DNA from: Silene noctiflora
Lineage: Eukaryota > Streptophyta > Magnoliopsida > Caryophyllales > Caryophyllaceae
Assembly: GCA_009801015.1 (NCBI GenBank)
Contig: VHZZ01000111.1
Span: 127,080-164,487, forward strand
Reading direction: 5' to 3'
DNA: 37,408 nucleotides
The notes under the pieces were generated by a model. The model was not told the DNA's origin and did not search any database. It worked only from the letters and a program-made list of their open reading frames with translations. This document shows positions 10,077-21,100 of the stretch, in pieces; positions within the stretch are counted from its first letter, which is position 1; the number at the start of each line of letters is the position of its first letter. The position numbers and the translations under genes were made by a program.

Positions 10077-10736
10077 GGTGTTGACTATTATTGTGTTACA
10101 CGATTAAATTTCTGGTTTGAAAAATTTACATTTAAATAACTACATGAGAAGATTGTCATCTAACTTCTCCTATTTAAGATCTCATAAAAAAAGACTGATA
10201 ACTTAAAAACACCTCATAATTCTGGTTAAGTCGCGGCTCGCGAGATATAGACTTGTTTGGTTGGCAATCAAAAGCACATGAATTGTAGTTCATGGGAAGT
10301 GTAAAAATAGTTAGTTGTTTGGTTACCCCAATTCACATGAATTGGAACTTCCTAGGAACTCTAATTCCTCCATAATGGAGGAAGTTGCTTACCTAGACCC
10401 CATTAGGTAAGTGGAAGTTCCTATGGAATTAGAGTTCCCATATACAATCCACAACTTTTCCAAATTCACATGAAATAGAATAGAATAGTAGTTGGATCTT
10501 CCCGGGCATTGCAATATATATCCCATTAACCAAACTACCCCTATAATGATAATTTGTGTACTTTAAGCCTTTTAACATAAAAAAAATGAGATAGCCTCAC
10601 GCCCTCACCCGACAATATCGAGTTCAATACCACTCATATTGCGTTGGATTATTTTATTATTATATGATTATATTATTTTTCCATGTAAATACGGACGTAT
10701 AGTGATACTTAAATTCCGTATTATGCACCAGATAAT
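10077..10736. other. Intergenic, with a PIF-like repeat remnant
   Basis: 10250-10545 begins 'cttgtttggttggcaatc', ends 'cattaaccaaactacccc', and contains inner inverted blocks ('acctagaccccattaggt', 'aattcctccataatggagga'). It resembles the remnant at 7995-8240 and looks like a Tourist/PIF-type MITE about 290 bp long. The remainder is plain AT-rich sequence. Confidence 0.45.
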
Positions 10737-11090
10737 ATTGTAAGTAGAAGTGGTCACGAGCGAGTCAGGGTGACTGGCGGCCTCAGCCTAATCGACCCCA
10801 AACTGGCCCTTGGGGCTGGGGCGAGCTGGTCGGGCCGGTTTCAAGGAAGGCTAACCCTAAACCGGTCCTTGGGTGGGCTGGGCCACGGGTTCAGTTCAAT
10901 TTTGTTTTTTTAACGGACCAAGTGACAGCGCAGTCCGATTATATTATTGGACCCTGAATTGGCACGGACGTTTGGACGAGTCATATCGAGTCTTTAGCAG
11001 AGTAGCAAGCCAACCAAGTCTTGTTTTCGATGAATCGAGAAGCAGGTTGAGCCGAACTGACCCGTGCAATTGGTCACCTCTAATTGTAAG
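10737..11090. mobile_element. hAT MITE, 338 bp, perfect 8-bp TSD
   Basis: Element 10745-11082 with inverted ends TAGAAGTGGTCA (left) and TGGTCACCTCTA (right), and identical 8-bp direct repeats ATTGTAAG at 10737-10744 and 11083-11090. An 8-bp duplication and TAGRG-like ends are the hAT signature. The interior is GC-rich against the AT-rich surroundings ('cttggggctggggcgagctg'). No transposase is encoded; the open frame at 10873-11109 runs across the end and is not a gene. Confidence 0.9.
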
Positions 11091-11448
11091 ACATGATTTA
11101 ACTAAATAACAAATCTAATATTTGGTGTATTTCATTTTATTCAAAGACATCAAAGGAATCTATACTTTAATTTTACAGCATTAATTCGATTTTCAACTTT
11201 TTTACAACTGAGATATACAAGTGCATAGATTGATTCAAGATAATATTCTTACATTGCTGTAGTTGTTAAACATGCACTAACATTATATCTATATTCTATT
11301 TTTTTTTCATCAACTTTTAGTTTTTGGTTGGGTATTCTTTTGAAGTGATTAGTTTAAGTGATACCATTTTTGAGGTCACAAAATAATCGTATTGTGTAAG
11401 ACAAGCGTCTTTGGAATAATTTATAGAGAGAATAGCTTTATTTATAAA

Positions 11449-11665
11449 TAAAGATCAGCATACTTATAACTTATGAGCACTTAAATTAACTGGCAATGAG
11501 TTGTTCTAATTTAATTAGGTATCAGGTTCGAGCATTGTAAATGCATCGGTAGTATTAAAACTTATGAGTATAACTTTATTACCTTTGTAATTCTATGCAA
11601 CCTAAATTTGAACTAAACTAGATGATATTACCCAAAAAAAAAAAAAAAAAAAAAAATTAAAGATC
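11449..11665 (+). mobile_element. SINE-like element with A-tail
   Basis: A stretch of about 200 bp ends in roughly 23 A (11634-11656). TAAAGATC occurs just before it (11449-11456) and just after the tail (11658-11665), a plausible short target duplication. A box B-like motif (CAGGTTCGAGCATTG, 11523-11537) lies in the first half. The 5' part ('atgagcactta...ttgttctaatttaa...gttcgagc') resembles 36280-36340 in the CIP111 intron, so the two may share a SINE family. Confidence 0.6.
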
Positions 11666-11857
11666 TACTCTATTTATCCCGATCAATAGTTATCTATTGT
11701 TTTTGGCATCAAGATTAAAGAAATGTGTGAGAATGCTTTTGGACCACACAAATCATTCATCTCCCACTTGCAAATGGACAAATATGCTAAAAATGGAAAT
11801 AGATAACTAATAACCGACGATAAATTACTCGTACTATTGACCGGGACGGAGGGGGTA
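11666..11857. mobile_element. Stowaway-type MITE, 188 bp
   Basis: Element 11668-11855 between TA dinucleotides; left end CTCTATTTATCCCGATCAAT and right end 'attgaccgggacggaggggg' are complementary, and inner sequence 'agttatctatt' / 'aatagataact' extends the foldback. It lies immediately beside the A-tail of the SINE at 11457-11657. Confidence 0.8.
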
Positions 11858-14800
11858 CATGATTATAACCAACGTCCGGGTTCTTAACTTGAAAAAAGCA
11901 ACAAAAAAAAAAAGGCAAAGCAACTTTTTAATGCAATGAAAATTCCCATATCAGAAAATTGGTTTAATTAGTTTAAAAGTATATAGTATGAATATGATTC
12001 TTCCACGTTAAAGGGAAGTGCATGCATGCACTTGTATGGCATTTTGGCATCTATTTATCTTGCTTATCAATTACTCCATATTTGTGTTCGAATCTTTAAT
12101 CCATCAAATAAGATGAAAAGAGAACCATTTTTCTAATTAGGAAAAAAAAAATAAAAAAAAATTTGGGATCTTAGGAATTAGGATGTTTATTTGCCTTTTG
12201 TTTTCCCACTTATAATGCATTACTTTCTCTATCTCGGTAAATTGTTATTTATTTTCATTTTAAGTAGTGTTGGTCAATGGTTATCAAATTCCAATTTTGA
12301 TTGGAAAAAAAAATCTGTAAGTGAAAAATAATTATTATAAATAATGGAACTAGTACTATTTCATATTTTCGATTTTTTCCTCATTTTCTTTAAACTTTGT
12401 CTCAAAAGTAATACTCATAGTAACTATAAACCGAGATAAAATGAATAATATTAACCCATGGTTAGTGATGGAACTGGAATATTGAAAAAGTGTTAATTTT
12501 AACTTAAAAAGAGCTTTCAGTCGAAAAAACAAGGCCTAAAACCATACGTAACAAGTCACTTTCAATTGATAATAAATAATCTTACGATAACTTATTGTAA
12601 AATCGTCTCATATAAAATTTATTATATTCGGGGAGATCTTGAGCCCTGTTTTGAGATCATAGACCTATTAATACAAAGCTTGAATACAATGCAAAGTTAT
12701 TGAATGTACAACCACTCATCATCCAAAAACTTTAAAAAAGTAAAAATAATAATAATGCCAATTTGAGTCATGAATACAGTAAAAAATAATTTAAAGAAAT
12801 TGTCGTTTTTGTTTGATAATTATCCTATATGAGTCGGAACTTATACTTTATGACAATGCAACAAAAGCAACAACGAAAGGTTGTAAAGCTAAAGCACACG
12901 AACTACTCGTTGTTTTTCTAAAGTATTTCATTCTTTACAAAAGTAAGCTAACTTTAAAGGAGTTTATTTATTACAAGTAGTGGAGCTAATTAGGGAGAGT
13001 CGGAACCCGGAGAGTTAGCAGGGACGCTCGTTCTCGCTGGATATGAAAATTTTAGAGATTTTAGTTAAAATTTTTGATTTTTTTTCTGAATTTCTTTTAT
13101 ATATCATTATTTGTTTGTCCCTGTTGGAACATGAACATGAAAATTTTCAAATTTTTAGTTAAAGATTTTGGCTTTTTTTCGAGTTTTTTTTATACCCCGC
13201 TCAATTTTTTGTTTAAGTGAGTTTAAATTCTGACTTAACATTGTTTATTATTGTATACGGATGACTTTGTGTCATTTTCAATAGAACTAATTTAAAAATC
13301 AACATCCTTTAATTTTTCAACAACTCATCAAACTGTATTCACGTTTATTGTATCGTTAAGTTACTATTGGAGGTAATATTTATTATTTAAGTTAACATGA
13401 ATTGCACACATAATTCAACAACTTTTAATGTAAATCTAAATTTTCAATAGCAGTTTTAATATATATATAACTTCTTTCGGAAGTTATATGAATTGCGATT
13501 TCATATAAATCTAATTTTCATTCAAATCTTATCCCATGTTGAATCAAACCACCTGATCTTTATATTTTAGAGTTTAAACTCATCAACAAATTCCCCACAT
13601 AATTCAATAATGACCGTTTTCATATAAACAGTGGAGGATCTTAGTTATGCCGCAAGAGAGTTTGACCCCCCTAATAATTGAACATTATGTAAATTTCAAT
13701 GAATATATAAATTAGCATTTGGCCTTCTTTAACTTAGCTTGGTGATTAAGTAAATGTATTCCCCTATAAGATTAATTGTTCAAAGTCTTAACCCCTCTTC
13801 TTATTTGTTTCAAGATGTCACTCCATATAAATCTTCTTATATTATGTTTTGAAATTTTGAATAATTTTAACATCACAAATTTTCATTGAAGACGGGCACT
13901 ATCCATCACAAGTTGAAAACGGATAGTGTCTCTCTCACAATATGCAAGTGACACCAACCATGAGGTGCTCCATTTTCAGCTTGTGACAGATAGTTCCCGT
14001 CCCATGCAACCCGCTTTGTTTTAACAATTAAGTCGGTAACATTTAGATGTGACGTAACATTTTCAAAATCATAAAGAATAATCCATGTATCGTGGAATGC
14101 GGTGGATACTATTCTATTCTATTCTATTGAAAACAAAGTTAAGAATTCGATGCGTACTTGTCCAAAATAAATTATTATTTCATTCACCTTTTTTTAGGAC
14201 AGAAGAATAAACTAAACAAATATGATCTAAACTTAATCTTGTATTTTCTAATTCTTTATGAACGAGTACTTTTCTAACGTATAAATTACAAAATCAATTC
14301 GTTAAATATGATTAAGAAAAACGCACTTTAATACTTTAATTTCTTATGAGAAAATTTTTAAATAATTGTTTTTGGATGCTTGTACTATGGAAACGCGTTA
14401 AAAGAACAGCTACATAAATTAGAACGTTTAATAAATAAGTATGAAGATTATTAGCAATATGAAAAACAGCTCTCAAGTAGAGACAAACAAGTAATGACGT
14501 AACGAGAACTTAAATAAAATTTCAAGATTGTAACTAAAACTTATCAGCTCCCCAATTCCCTAAATCCGCCACTGGTCATGTCCAATCCGAGTTAAAGTAG
14601 TGAGAAGTTTAGTATGCATTAGAGAAGAATATAGAAAATGAATTTTATAAATTTCCAACTAGTTTACACATGCAAATAATTACTAAAGAAAGATAGAAGA
14701 ATAATTGAGAAATGATATAAAAATAGATGCATATCTTAGGCGTAGGGAACTTATCTGTCAAATATTCTCTATAATCCAATTGTAATTAGCTTCATTAATA

Positions 14801-15493
14801 ATCTTCATTTCATAGACAATAAAGTCATGCATGGCGTACTTACGAATTAAAATTAATTTAATTTAATTTAATTAAATTGTACCTATCTCTTAATTGTACC
14901 CCAACTTTACACTCAACGACCTTTATATGGACAAATTTCAATTATTAACCACGTTTCTTACACATATATGTAAATAGCAAAAAAANAAAAAAAAAGTCCA
15001 AGGAGTACGAGTTTGAATATAAACATGTTAGTATCTCGGATTATTTGCTTACCTTTACTTCTCGTTAAACTCATTAGCAAAATAAAAAAGGTGTAAAGCA
15101 TTAATAAAATCCACGTAAATGAAATTGGTAAACAATTGACTAACACTGAGTTTTACTTTCTGAATTCTATTAAAAGAATATTAAAAAGTTTTAAAAAAAA
15201 TTCTAGATGAATGAATTGAGTATTCTCTTGTAATTGCACCAATTTTGGACTTCACAAATCTAACAAATAATACAAATAAACTTCAAATAATACATTTTTT
15301 CAAACACAACATTTTCTCAAAGGTTAGACTCATATTTGTACACCAAAAATTCATTTGACTATTTTTTTTTTTTTTTTTTTCAACTTTCAAGTTATACTAT
15401 ACTAGTACTTACAATTTAGAAGTAATACTTTATTGATGATCTACATACAATTAAACTTTAAAAAAAAAAAAAAAAAGTTGATGATCAACATGT
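11858..15493. other. 3.6 kb of AT-rich intergenic sequence
   Basis: No gene can be supported. Visible structure: a degraded Stowaway-like foldback at about 12215-12450 ('tatctcggtaaattg' / 'ataaaccgagata'); a roughly 93-bp tandem duplication at about 13040-13195 ('atgaaaatttt...ttagttaaa'); a SINE-like A/B box pair near 13735-13800; opposed 'cagtgg(a/c)ggat' ends at 13629 and 14576; simple repeats at 14110-14130 (TCTAT) and 14850-14875 (TTTAA); long homopolymers at 14983-14996, 15363-15380 and 15460-15476, with an N at 14986. Confidence 0.5.
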
Positions 15494-15967
15494 TTAACTA
15501 GTAGACTCACTTTTCCTTCTCTTAACCTGAAAATCATGTCCAAAACCACCACCTGTACTCGCCGCCATGGCCGCGGCAAGTTCCCATTCATCAACCACCA
15601 TGCCATTCAAGTCAAAGTGACCCATGCCCATGTTGTTTAGGCCATCAAACAAACAAGGTGGTTTTGCTTTTCGACGACCTGCCCCAACTGGGACATTGCG
15701 AAGGGCTCCTCCAGCGGTCCAGTACCTCTGGCATCCCTTGCAGTAATGTCTTGGTTGGTTGACATTGTAGTTATTAAAGTAACAAAATTTTGTGTCCATA
15801 CTTTTGCACCTTGGACATGGGATTATTTTTTCAGGTCTTTTGTTAATTGTTGCATTTTCTTCTTCTTCTTCTTCTTGGTCTTGATTTTCTCTAGTTTGGT
15901 TATTTTTTTTGAGCTCTTCTTTTGGTTGTAGGACAATTTTTTGTCCAAATAGCTTGATCTCACCCAT
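15494..15967 (-). CDS. DOF1.5: Dof zinc-finger transcription factor (DOF1.5/COG1 type)
   Basis: A single exon of 157 residues. Residues 49-102 are a complete Dof domain: C51-x2-C54-x21-C76-x2-C79, with the conserved [20 protein letters not shown] that follows the zinc loop; Dof proteins bind AAAG cores. The N-terminal EIKLFGQKI and the C-terminal [10 protein letters not shown] tail resemble Arabidopsis DOF1.5/COG1, a negative regulator of phytochrome responses also tied to seed and brassinosteroid pathways. Between them lie an acidic run (EEEEEE, 32-37) and a short AAAMAAS stretch. About 160-175 residues is normal for this subgroup. The start is the first ATG after the mapped TATA box. Orthology to DOF1.5 rests on motif recall, not alignment; a CDF-type Dof is excluded by length. 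Confidence 0.9.
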   Translation of the reverse strand: MGEIKLFGQKIVLQPKEELKKNNQTRENQDQEEEEEENATINKRPEKIIPCPRCKSMDTKFCYFNNYNVNQPRHYCKGCQRYWTAGGALRNVPVGAGRRKAKPPCLFDGLNNMGMGHFDLNGMVVDEWELAAAMAASTGGGFGHDFQVKRRKSESTS

Positions 15968-16360
15968 TTATAAAATGTAATAAAGGGTTATTAATTTGAA
16001 ATAAAAATTTTAAAAATAAATTGGAAAAATGTGGGATATGGGTTTTTTTGGGTTTTTTGAGAGGAGAAATGGGTATTTTATAGAATATTAAAAGGAGTTT
16101 TCAATTGTGTGTGAAGTGAGGAACAAATGGACAATAAGGGTGTGTTTTATATACGTGTGATGGAAAAAATATGGGACAAAAAAAAAAGGGAATTGACTAA
16201 GAAAAGTTAGTGAAAAGTCCTGAAAAAAAGCAAAGAAAAAGAAAAAGAAAGTTTTAGTGAATAAAATAAAGAAGATTTGTTGAGGAAAAGTGAAGAGCAT
16301 AAAAGTTAGAGGGATCTTGTTGAAAAAAAAGGTAATGATGAGCTTTTTGTCCACATCATT
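15968..16360 (-). other. Promoter and leader region of the Dof gene
   Basis: The leader is A/T-rich (on the coding strand T- and A-runs alternate). Homopolymer-rich purine tracts at 16180-16260 give CT-rich sequence upstream of the TATA box, common in plant promoters. The open frame at 16088-16354 is low-complexity and not a gene. Confidence 0.4.
16145..16153 (-). promoter_or_regulatory. TATA box of the Dof gene
   Basis: Reads TATATAAAA on the minus strand (context 'cacgtatataaaacac'), about 180 bases upstream of the ATG. The expected start of transcription is near 16115-16120, giving a leader of about 150 bases. Confidence 0.65.
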
Positions 16361-18193
16361 ACTCCATGGAATCAGCTGTTTTTTCTCTAATCTTTATCTT
16401 CTACTTTTCGACCAGTCTTTCTTAAAACGGATATATTTGTCTTAACTTTAAACGCGGCGTTAGATACTCCTATCATTCACTCCATTTGAACATTTAAGAT
16501 GAACGAATTATGTGTTTTTATCTTATTCATATTATTTGATCTGTCTTAGATTTAAGACGGATGTACCCGTTTTGAAAAAGAATTTGGGGTTTTGTTTAAT
16601 GTTGATTTGTTTAATGGGAAATCAAGGAAAGATGGGTATCGTAAGAATCATAGACAGATAGATAGCTTTCAAAGTTACCAAACTACAAAAGTCTATGGGA
16701 AAAGATTGTGGTAGTGTTAGTAGGAAATTGTGGATTATTAAAGAGATAAAGCCAAATCATAAAAGTTATGTTTTGATTAAGGATGTATCAAGGTTTGTGG
16801 TTTAGGTGGGAGGGTTGGAGTTTATCTATATTTGGGTCTTGTTGCGTTGGGCTTCGGAATAAAATTTTGTTTAGTAAAATTAGCTGAAAAGGTAACTCAA
16901 CCTGAAAAGGTAATTGAAAATATGGAGCTGATAAAGTAACTGAAAATATAAAAATGTTTGGCAAACTAGCTGAAAATGTAGCTATTTTTTTGGTAAAATG
17001 ACATAAAAGGATAAGATAATTATTTAATATTATAAATTGAAGGGGTAAAAAATGAAAGATAATGTATTTCAAATACGTGAAATCTCAAATGTTATTCTAG
17101 GTGACATTTCATTTCAGGCAGCTTATTTAGTTAGATAAATTATTTGCCAAACACTTGCAAAAAAATCAGATAGCTGAAATTTTGGTCAAATAAACTGCTT
17201 TGGTCAAATAAACTGTTTCGGTCAAATAAATTACCTAAAATGTCATGTCAAACCGAGCCTAAGTGACTCAAAGTGGCTCGAGCACGACCACTGAGTGGTG
17301 GACCCTTTTGAAGGCCAAACTCGGCCTCCTTTATTTTATATTTTTTTTTAGTGCTGAAGTTGAGTGGAACCAAGGGAAAGGTGGCATTGACCCACCCCGA
17401 TAGGGCACCCGAGTTGTGTTGGCCAGAGCATGGGCTAGCATTTTTTGCCCCGACAACATACTGGGCTGTGCCAGACCGAGCTAGTCCACATTGTTGGCCA
17501 GACCTACCTAAGGGTATAATGTAGTAAATTTTTAAAGGGAACTGCTTGAATGAAGACTAGTTGAATGAAGAAAAAGAAGCTTCGTTAGTTTAACACTTCA
17601 ACTTGTTGACCTGTAACACAAGTCAATTCTTCCAACCTACGAAAACCACAAAGGCCTAATTGCTACTTTTCTGTCTCATCTCTTGTCTCATTACTTCTCC
17701 TTGTAAAACCTTAAGAATACCATGCGAATTAAAGTCTAACTTTCCATATGAATTACTCCGTATGATAGAGAAGTGAGAGGAACAGAACAAAAAGGCCAAT
17801 TTTATTTTCACACAGGGTCTCTGTGTAACATGTGTGTAATACAGACGTGAACAAAAACAAAAAAAAAAAAAAAAAAAAAACGTGGTGCCGTAATTTTGTT
17901 CAATGGATTTAGTCTTGCCTAAGGAAAAAATACACATTGTAAGTTTGTAACCTGTAAGTTAGAAAGAACAGCTTTAACTGGGAAACTCCTTGGCAGCCTA
18001 AACAAAAAAAAAGTTCACCCAGAAAACTGTCGGCTCTCCGGCGTTCCATTACAGAAACGAATCAGGGGTCAGTAACTAAGTTAGCCTTTACCAGATAAGC
18101 CATTATGCACAGTGTCACGGTCTGCTTCTTGTGGCTTGACATTGCACAGCATATCTAACTAATTCCTTAGAGAACGCGTCTGACTTGAATAGA
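16361..18193. other. Intergenic between the Dof and SCAR genes
   Basis: 16836-17260 has foldback features of a non-autonomous element: 'tgtttggcaaactagctgaaaa' near 16957 against 'tatttgccaaacac' near 17141, and three 19-bp tandem units 'tttggtcaaataaactgc' at about 17170-17230. 17264-17504 is GC-rich and may be a decayed hAT MITE (flanks agcctaag / tacctaag, 6 of 8 identical). An A-run lies at 17860-17880. From about 17950 to 18193 the sequence is probably SCAR 3' UTR. No coding region was supported. Confidence 0.45.
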
Positions 18194-21100
18194 TCACGTG
18201 TCGCTCCAACTATCATCCTCCTGATCGCTCCCCACCACCTGGAAATGAGCATATATAAAGCAAATCAGCGGTGAGCCTCTATGTTACTCGGACTCGTTTA
18301 GAAGTATCTGACACGGGTACGTGTCCAAGTGTTGGACTCGGCTATTTTTATGAAAAATATGCATATTTTGGTTTAAAATGAGGTGTCAAAGTGTCATACC
18401 CGTGTCCGAGTGTCGAGTGTCGGACACGGGTACGCGAGGGATTTAGAAGAGTCGGAGTACATAGGTGAGCCTTGTACGAGACCCCATAGCCTTGCATATT
18501 ACTCGTATTAATAAATATGGGAGTAAGCGGCTTGGTCGCATATGTAATAAAGTGTTACACTCATACATTGCTGACTAAATAATCTAGGATTACGAGACAT
18601 GCTTCCGTATGTTACTCAGATAGGAGCATTATTTTACACAAGTGGTGGGTTCAAGTATTGAACTCGGCCATTTTTTATGATAGATGCTCATGTTTTGGCA
18701 AATATGATCAAAGTGTCGCAGTAACAAGGTTCAAGACAGGTCACGAGGTCGTCATATGGAGACTGAGTAACAAAAATGTTTCCATATTTTGGTCTCAACT
18801 CGCTGGGCAGGACGTACAGTATGCTAAGACTATATCTGCAACGAATACAAACTAAATAGTTACCTGGCGAATTGCATTTGCCTTCTGCAGGATTGCTGTC
18901 ATTTTATTGCTGGTAGGAAGGCTAGGCGTAGAAACTGATCGAGCAGCATCAGTACGTTTAAGATTGAAGGACTGACAAAGTAAGAATAAAGTGGTCAGTC
19001 AATGCTTGAGATAGCCGATAGTTGATATAACATACATTTAGATGCTAAAAGCTTCATTACGACATTAATGATGTTTAGCATAAGCCTTCGTAATATAAAG
19101 GCTTTAACTTTTTTACACAAGTTTAATGATGAAACATTCAGAAAAAACCTCTAAACTACATGGAAAACATTGAGTATAAGTCGCAGTAAACAAGTATACT
19201 CGGAGTAGTTTAGTGCAGAAACTGAAGATAGTTAAGATGACCTAATCCAAGACAAGTTCGTACAAGTATAAATGAAATAGGGAGTTAAAGTAAGCTTTAA
19301 AAGAAATAGATACATAATGCATAATTCTGAGGCGTTTCCACTCACGAGAGTCCTTCAATTCAAGGGAAGCTAGCACAAACTTCAGAACTTACTTTAGCCC
19401 GGATTTGATGTAAGAAATCCCCCCGTTCATCCACGTTAGTCACATGACAACCTTGTTTTTGGCCATCCACATTTGGTACAGCCACCTGCTACAAATACCC
19501 AGTAAGAGATGATTATCAAAACAAAAATTCCTATCAGATGAATACTCTCTCCATTTTATTTATAGTCTCCACTCTCCATAGTAATTTTGTGGTAAAACAA
19601 GATTTTGCCGGATATTTTCTCAGAATTCACCCTAGTTACAGCTTTTTAACAATGATTATATGAAAATAGTAGTTTTGAATTTTTGATAAATCAAAGCATG
19701 ACACACATTACATGATAATCTCTAACATATATTTGGAAAAATTAATGGTCAAAGTTGTTATTAGCCGACAACGAAAGTCAAACAGGGACAATAAATTTCT
19801 GATGATAGTAGTACAGCACATAGAGATATACCTCTATCTCCTTTTTTTGCATCACGGTTCTATCTGTTTCTTGCATCGTACTTTGCGTTTTAGCCGAGTC
19901 ATCTTCAAGGGGGTGAGAATCAAAAGATTGATTCAGGCTGTCAGATCCTCGTTTTGGCGTATCTTCCACTCCAAGTAAAACTGGCCTTGATACACGCCAC
20001 TGCAATGGAGGAAGAGGAGGTGGCTGAGCCGCTAGGCACTGAAGATCGGAAGAACCAATAGAAGAGATTCCACGTGGTTCATCATCTATTGCATGATCAT
20101 TACTTTCTGAAGAATCTCCCGATTCCCACTGTTCTGAATCAGAATCAGAAAGATGGCCAGCAGACTCATCCGATACGCATGGATATGATTGGCAGAATGT
20201 ATCATCATCAGAATCCGAACCCATATCATGATGTACACTAGTGGAACCTGGAACCAACTGAAAGGAAGGGAATGTTTCTACTGTCATTTCATGGTGGTCC
20301 ACCCCCTCTGGATATTTAAGCTTTAGTCTGGAATTTTCAAGACCGTCAATAGGTCGAAAGGATATCTTCATATGCTCTAATGGCGGTGATGCTGACGGTG
20401 AATTTAAGGAAGACTTCGACTTTCCATCAAACTTAGTAGGAGACACCATATCTACTGATAAGTGCTTGGCAGATATGTTCTTTTCCTCGTAGCTCAATGA
20501 TTCACTCATTCGGGGACCCTTTTTCAGTAAATTACGACTGAGCAACGATAATAAGGATGATTTATCTTCACTCATATTAGGGGCTTCAGAAACTGCATTT
20601 TTCAAATCAATACTTGCTAGCACTTTACTTTCACAACTCGTGACATGACCATTACCTAGATCAACGGTAAATGTGTCATTTTTAATGTTACTTTTACTAT
20701 CATGGGAATGGTACTTCCAGGAACCAAAATCTTGACTATCACAGCCAAAAGTACCGCCATGGCCGTGGTTTGTCACTGATGAAGACATAGTTCCTGCAGG
20801 ACGATTGACCTCTGGAGTGCATTGATCAATACTAAGACCATTACCACTACTCACAGCAGTCACAGGGGTAGGATTTGCAGGTGGAGACATACTGAAAACA
20901 GTAGGTTTTGACGGTTGTAGTCCTAAAAGGGTCCCATTGGTCCAGAGAGCATGTGGATAGGAACTGGTCGATCCAGAAGGTACTCCTACTACTGACCCAT
21001 TGGTGCAAGCAGTCTCATCATCACGGGGAGCCTGCAAACTGGATTCTACAGGTTTGCGGACAGCAAGTTGCAGATCTATATCATCAGCTTCTATCCCTTG

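Noticed and set aside
13629..14576. Opposed 'cagtgg(a/c)ggat' ends as one 948-bp transposon
   Set aside because: Similarity fades after about 16 bp and no target duplication of 3, 8 or 9 bp is present; more likely two separate remnants.
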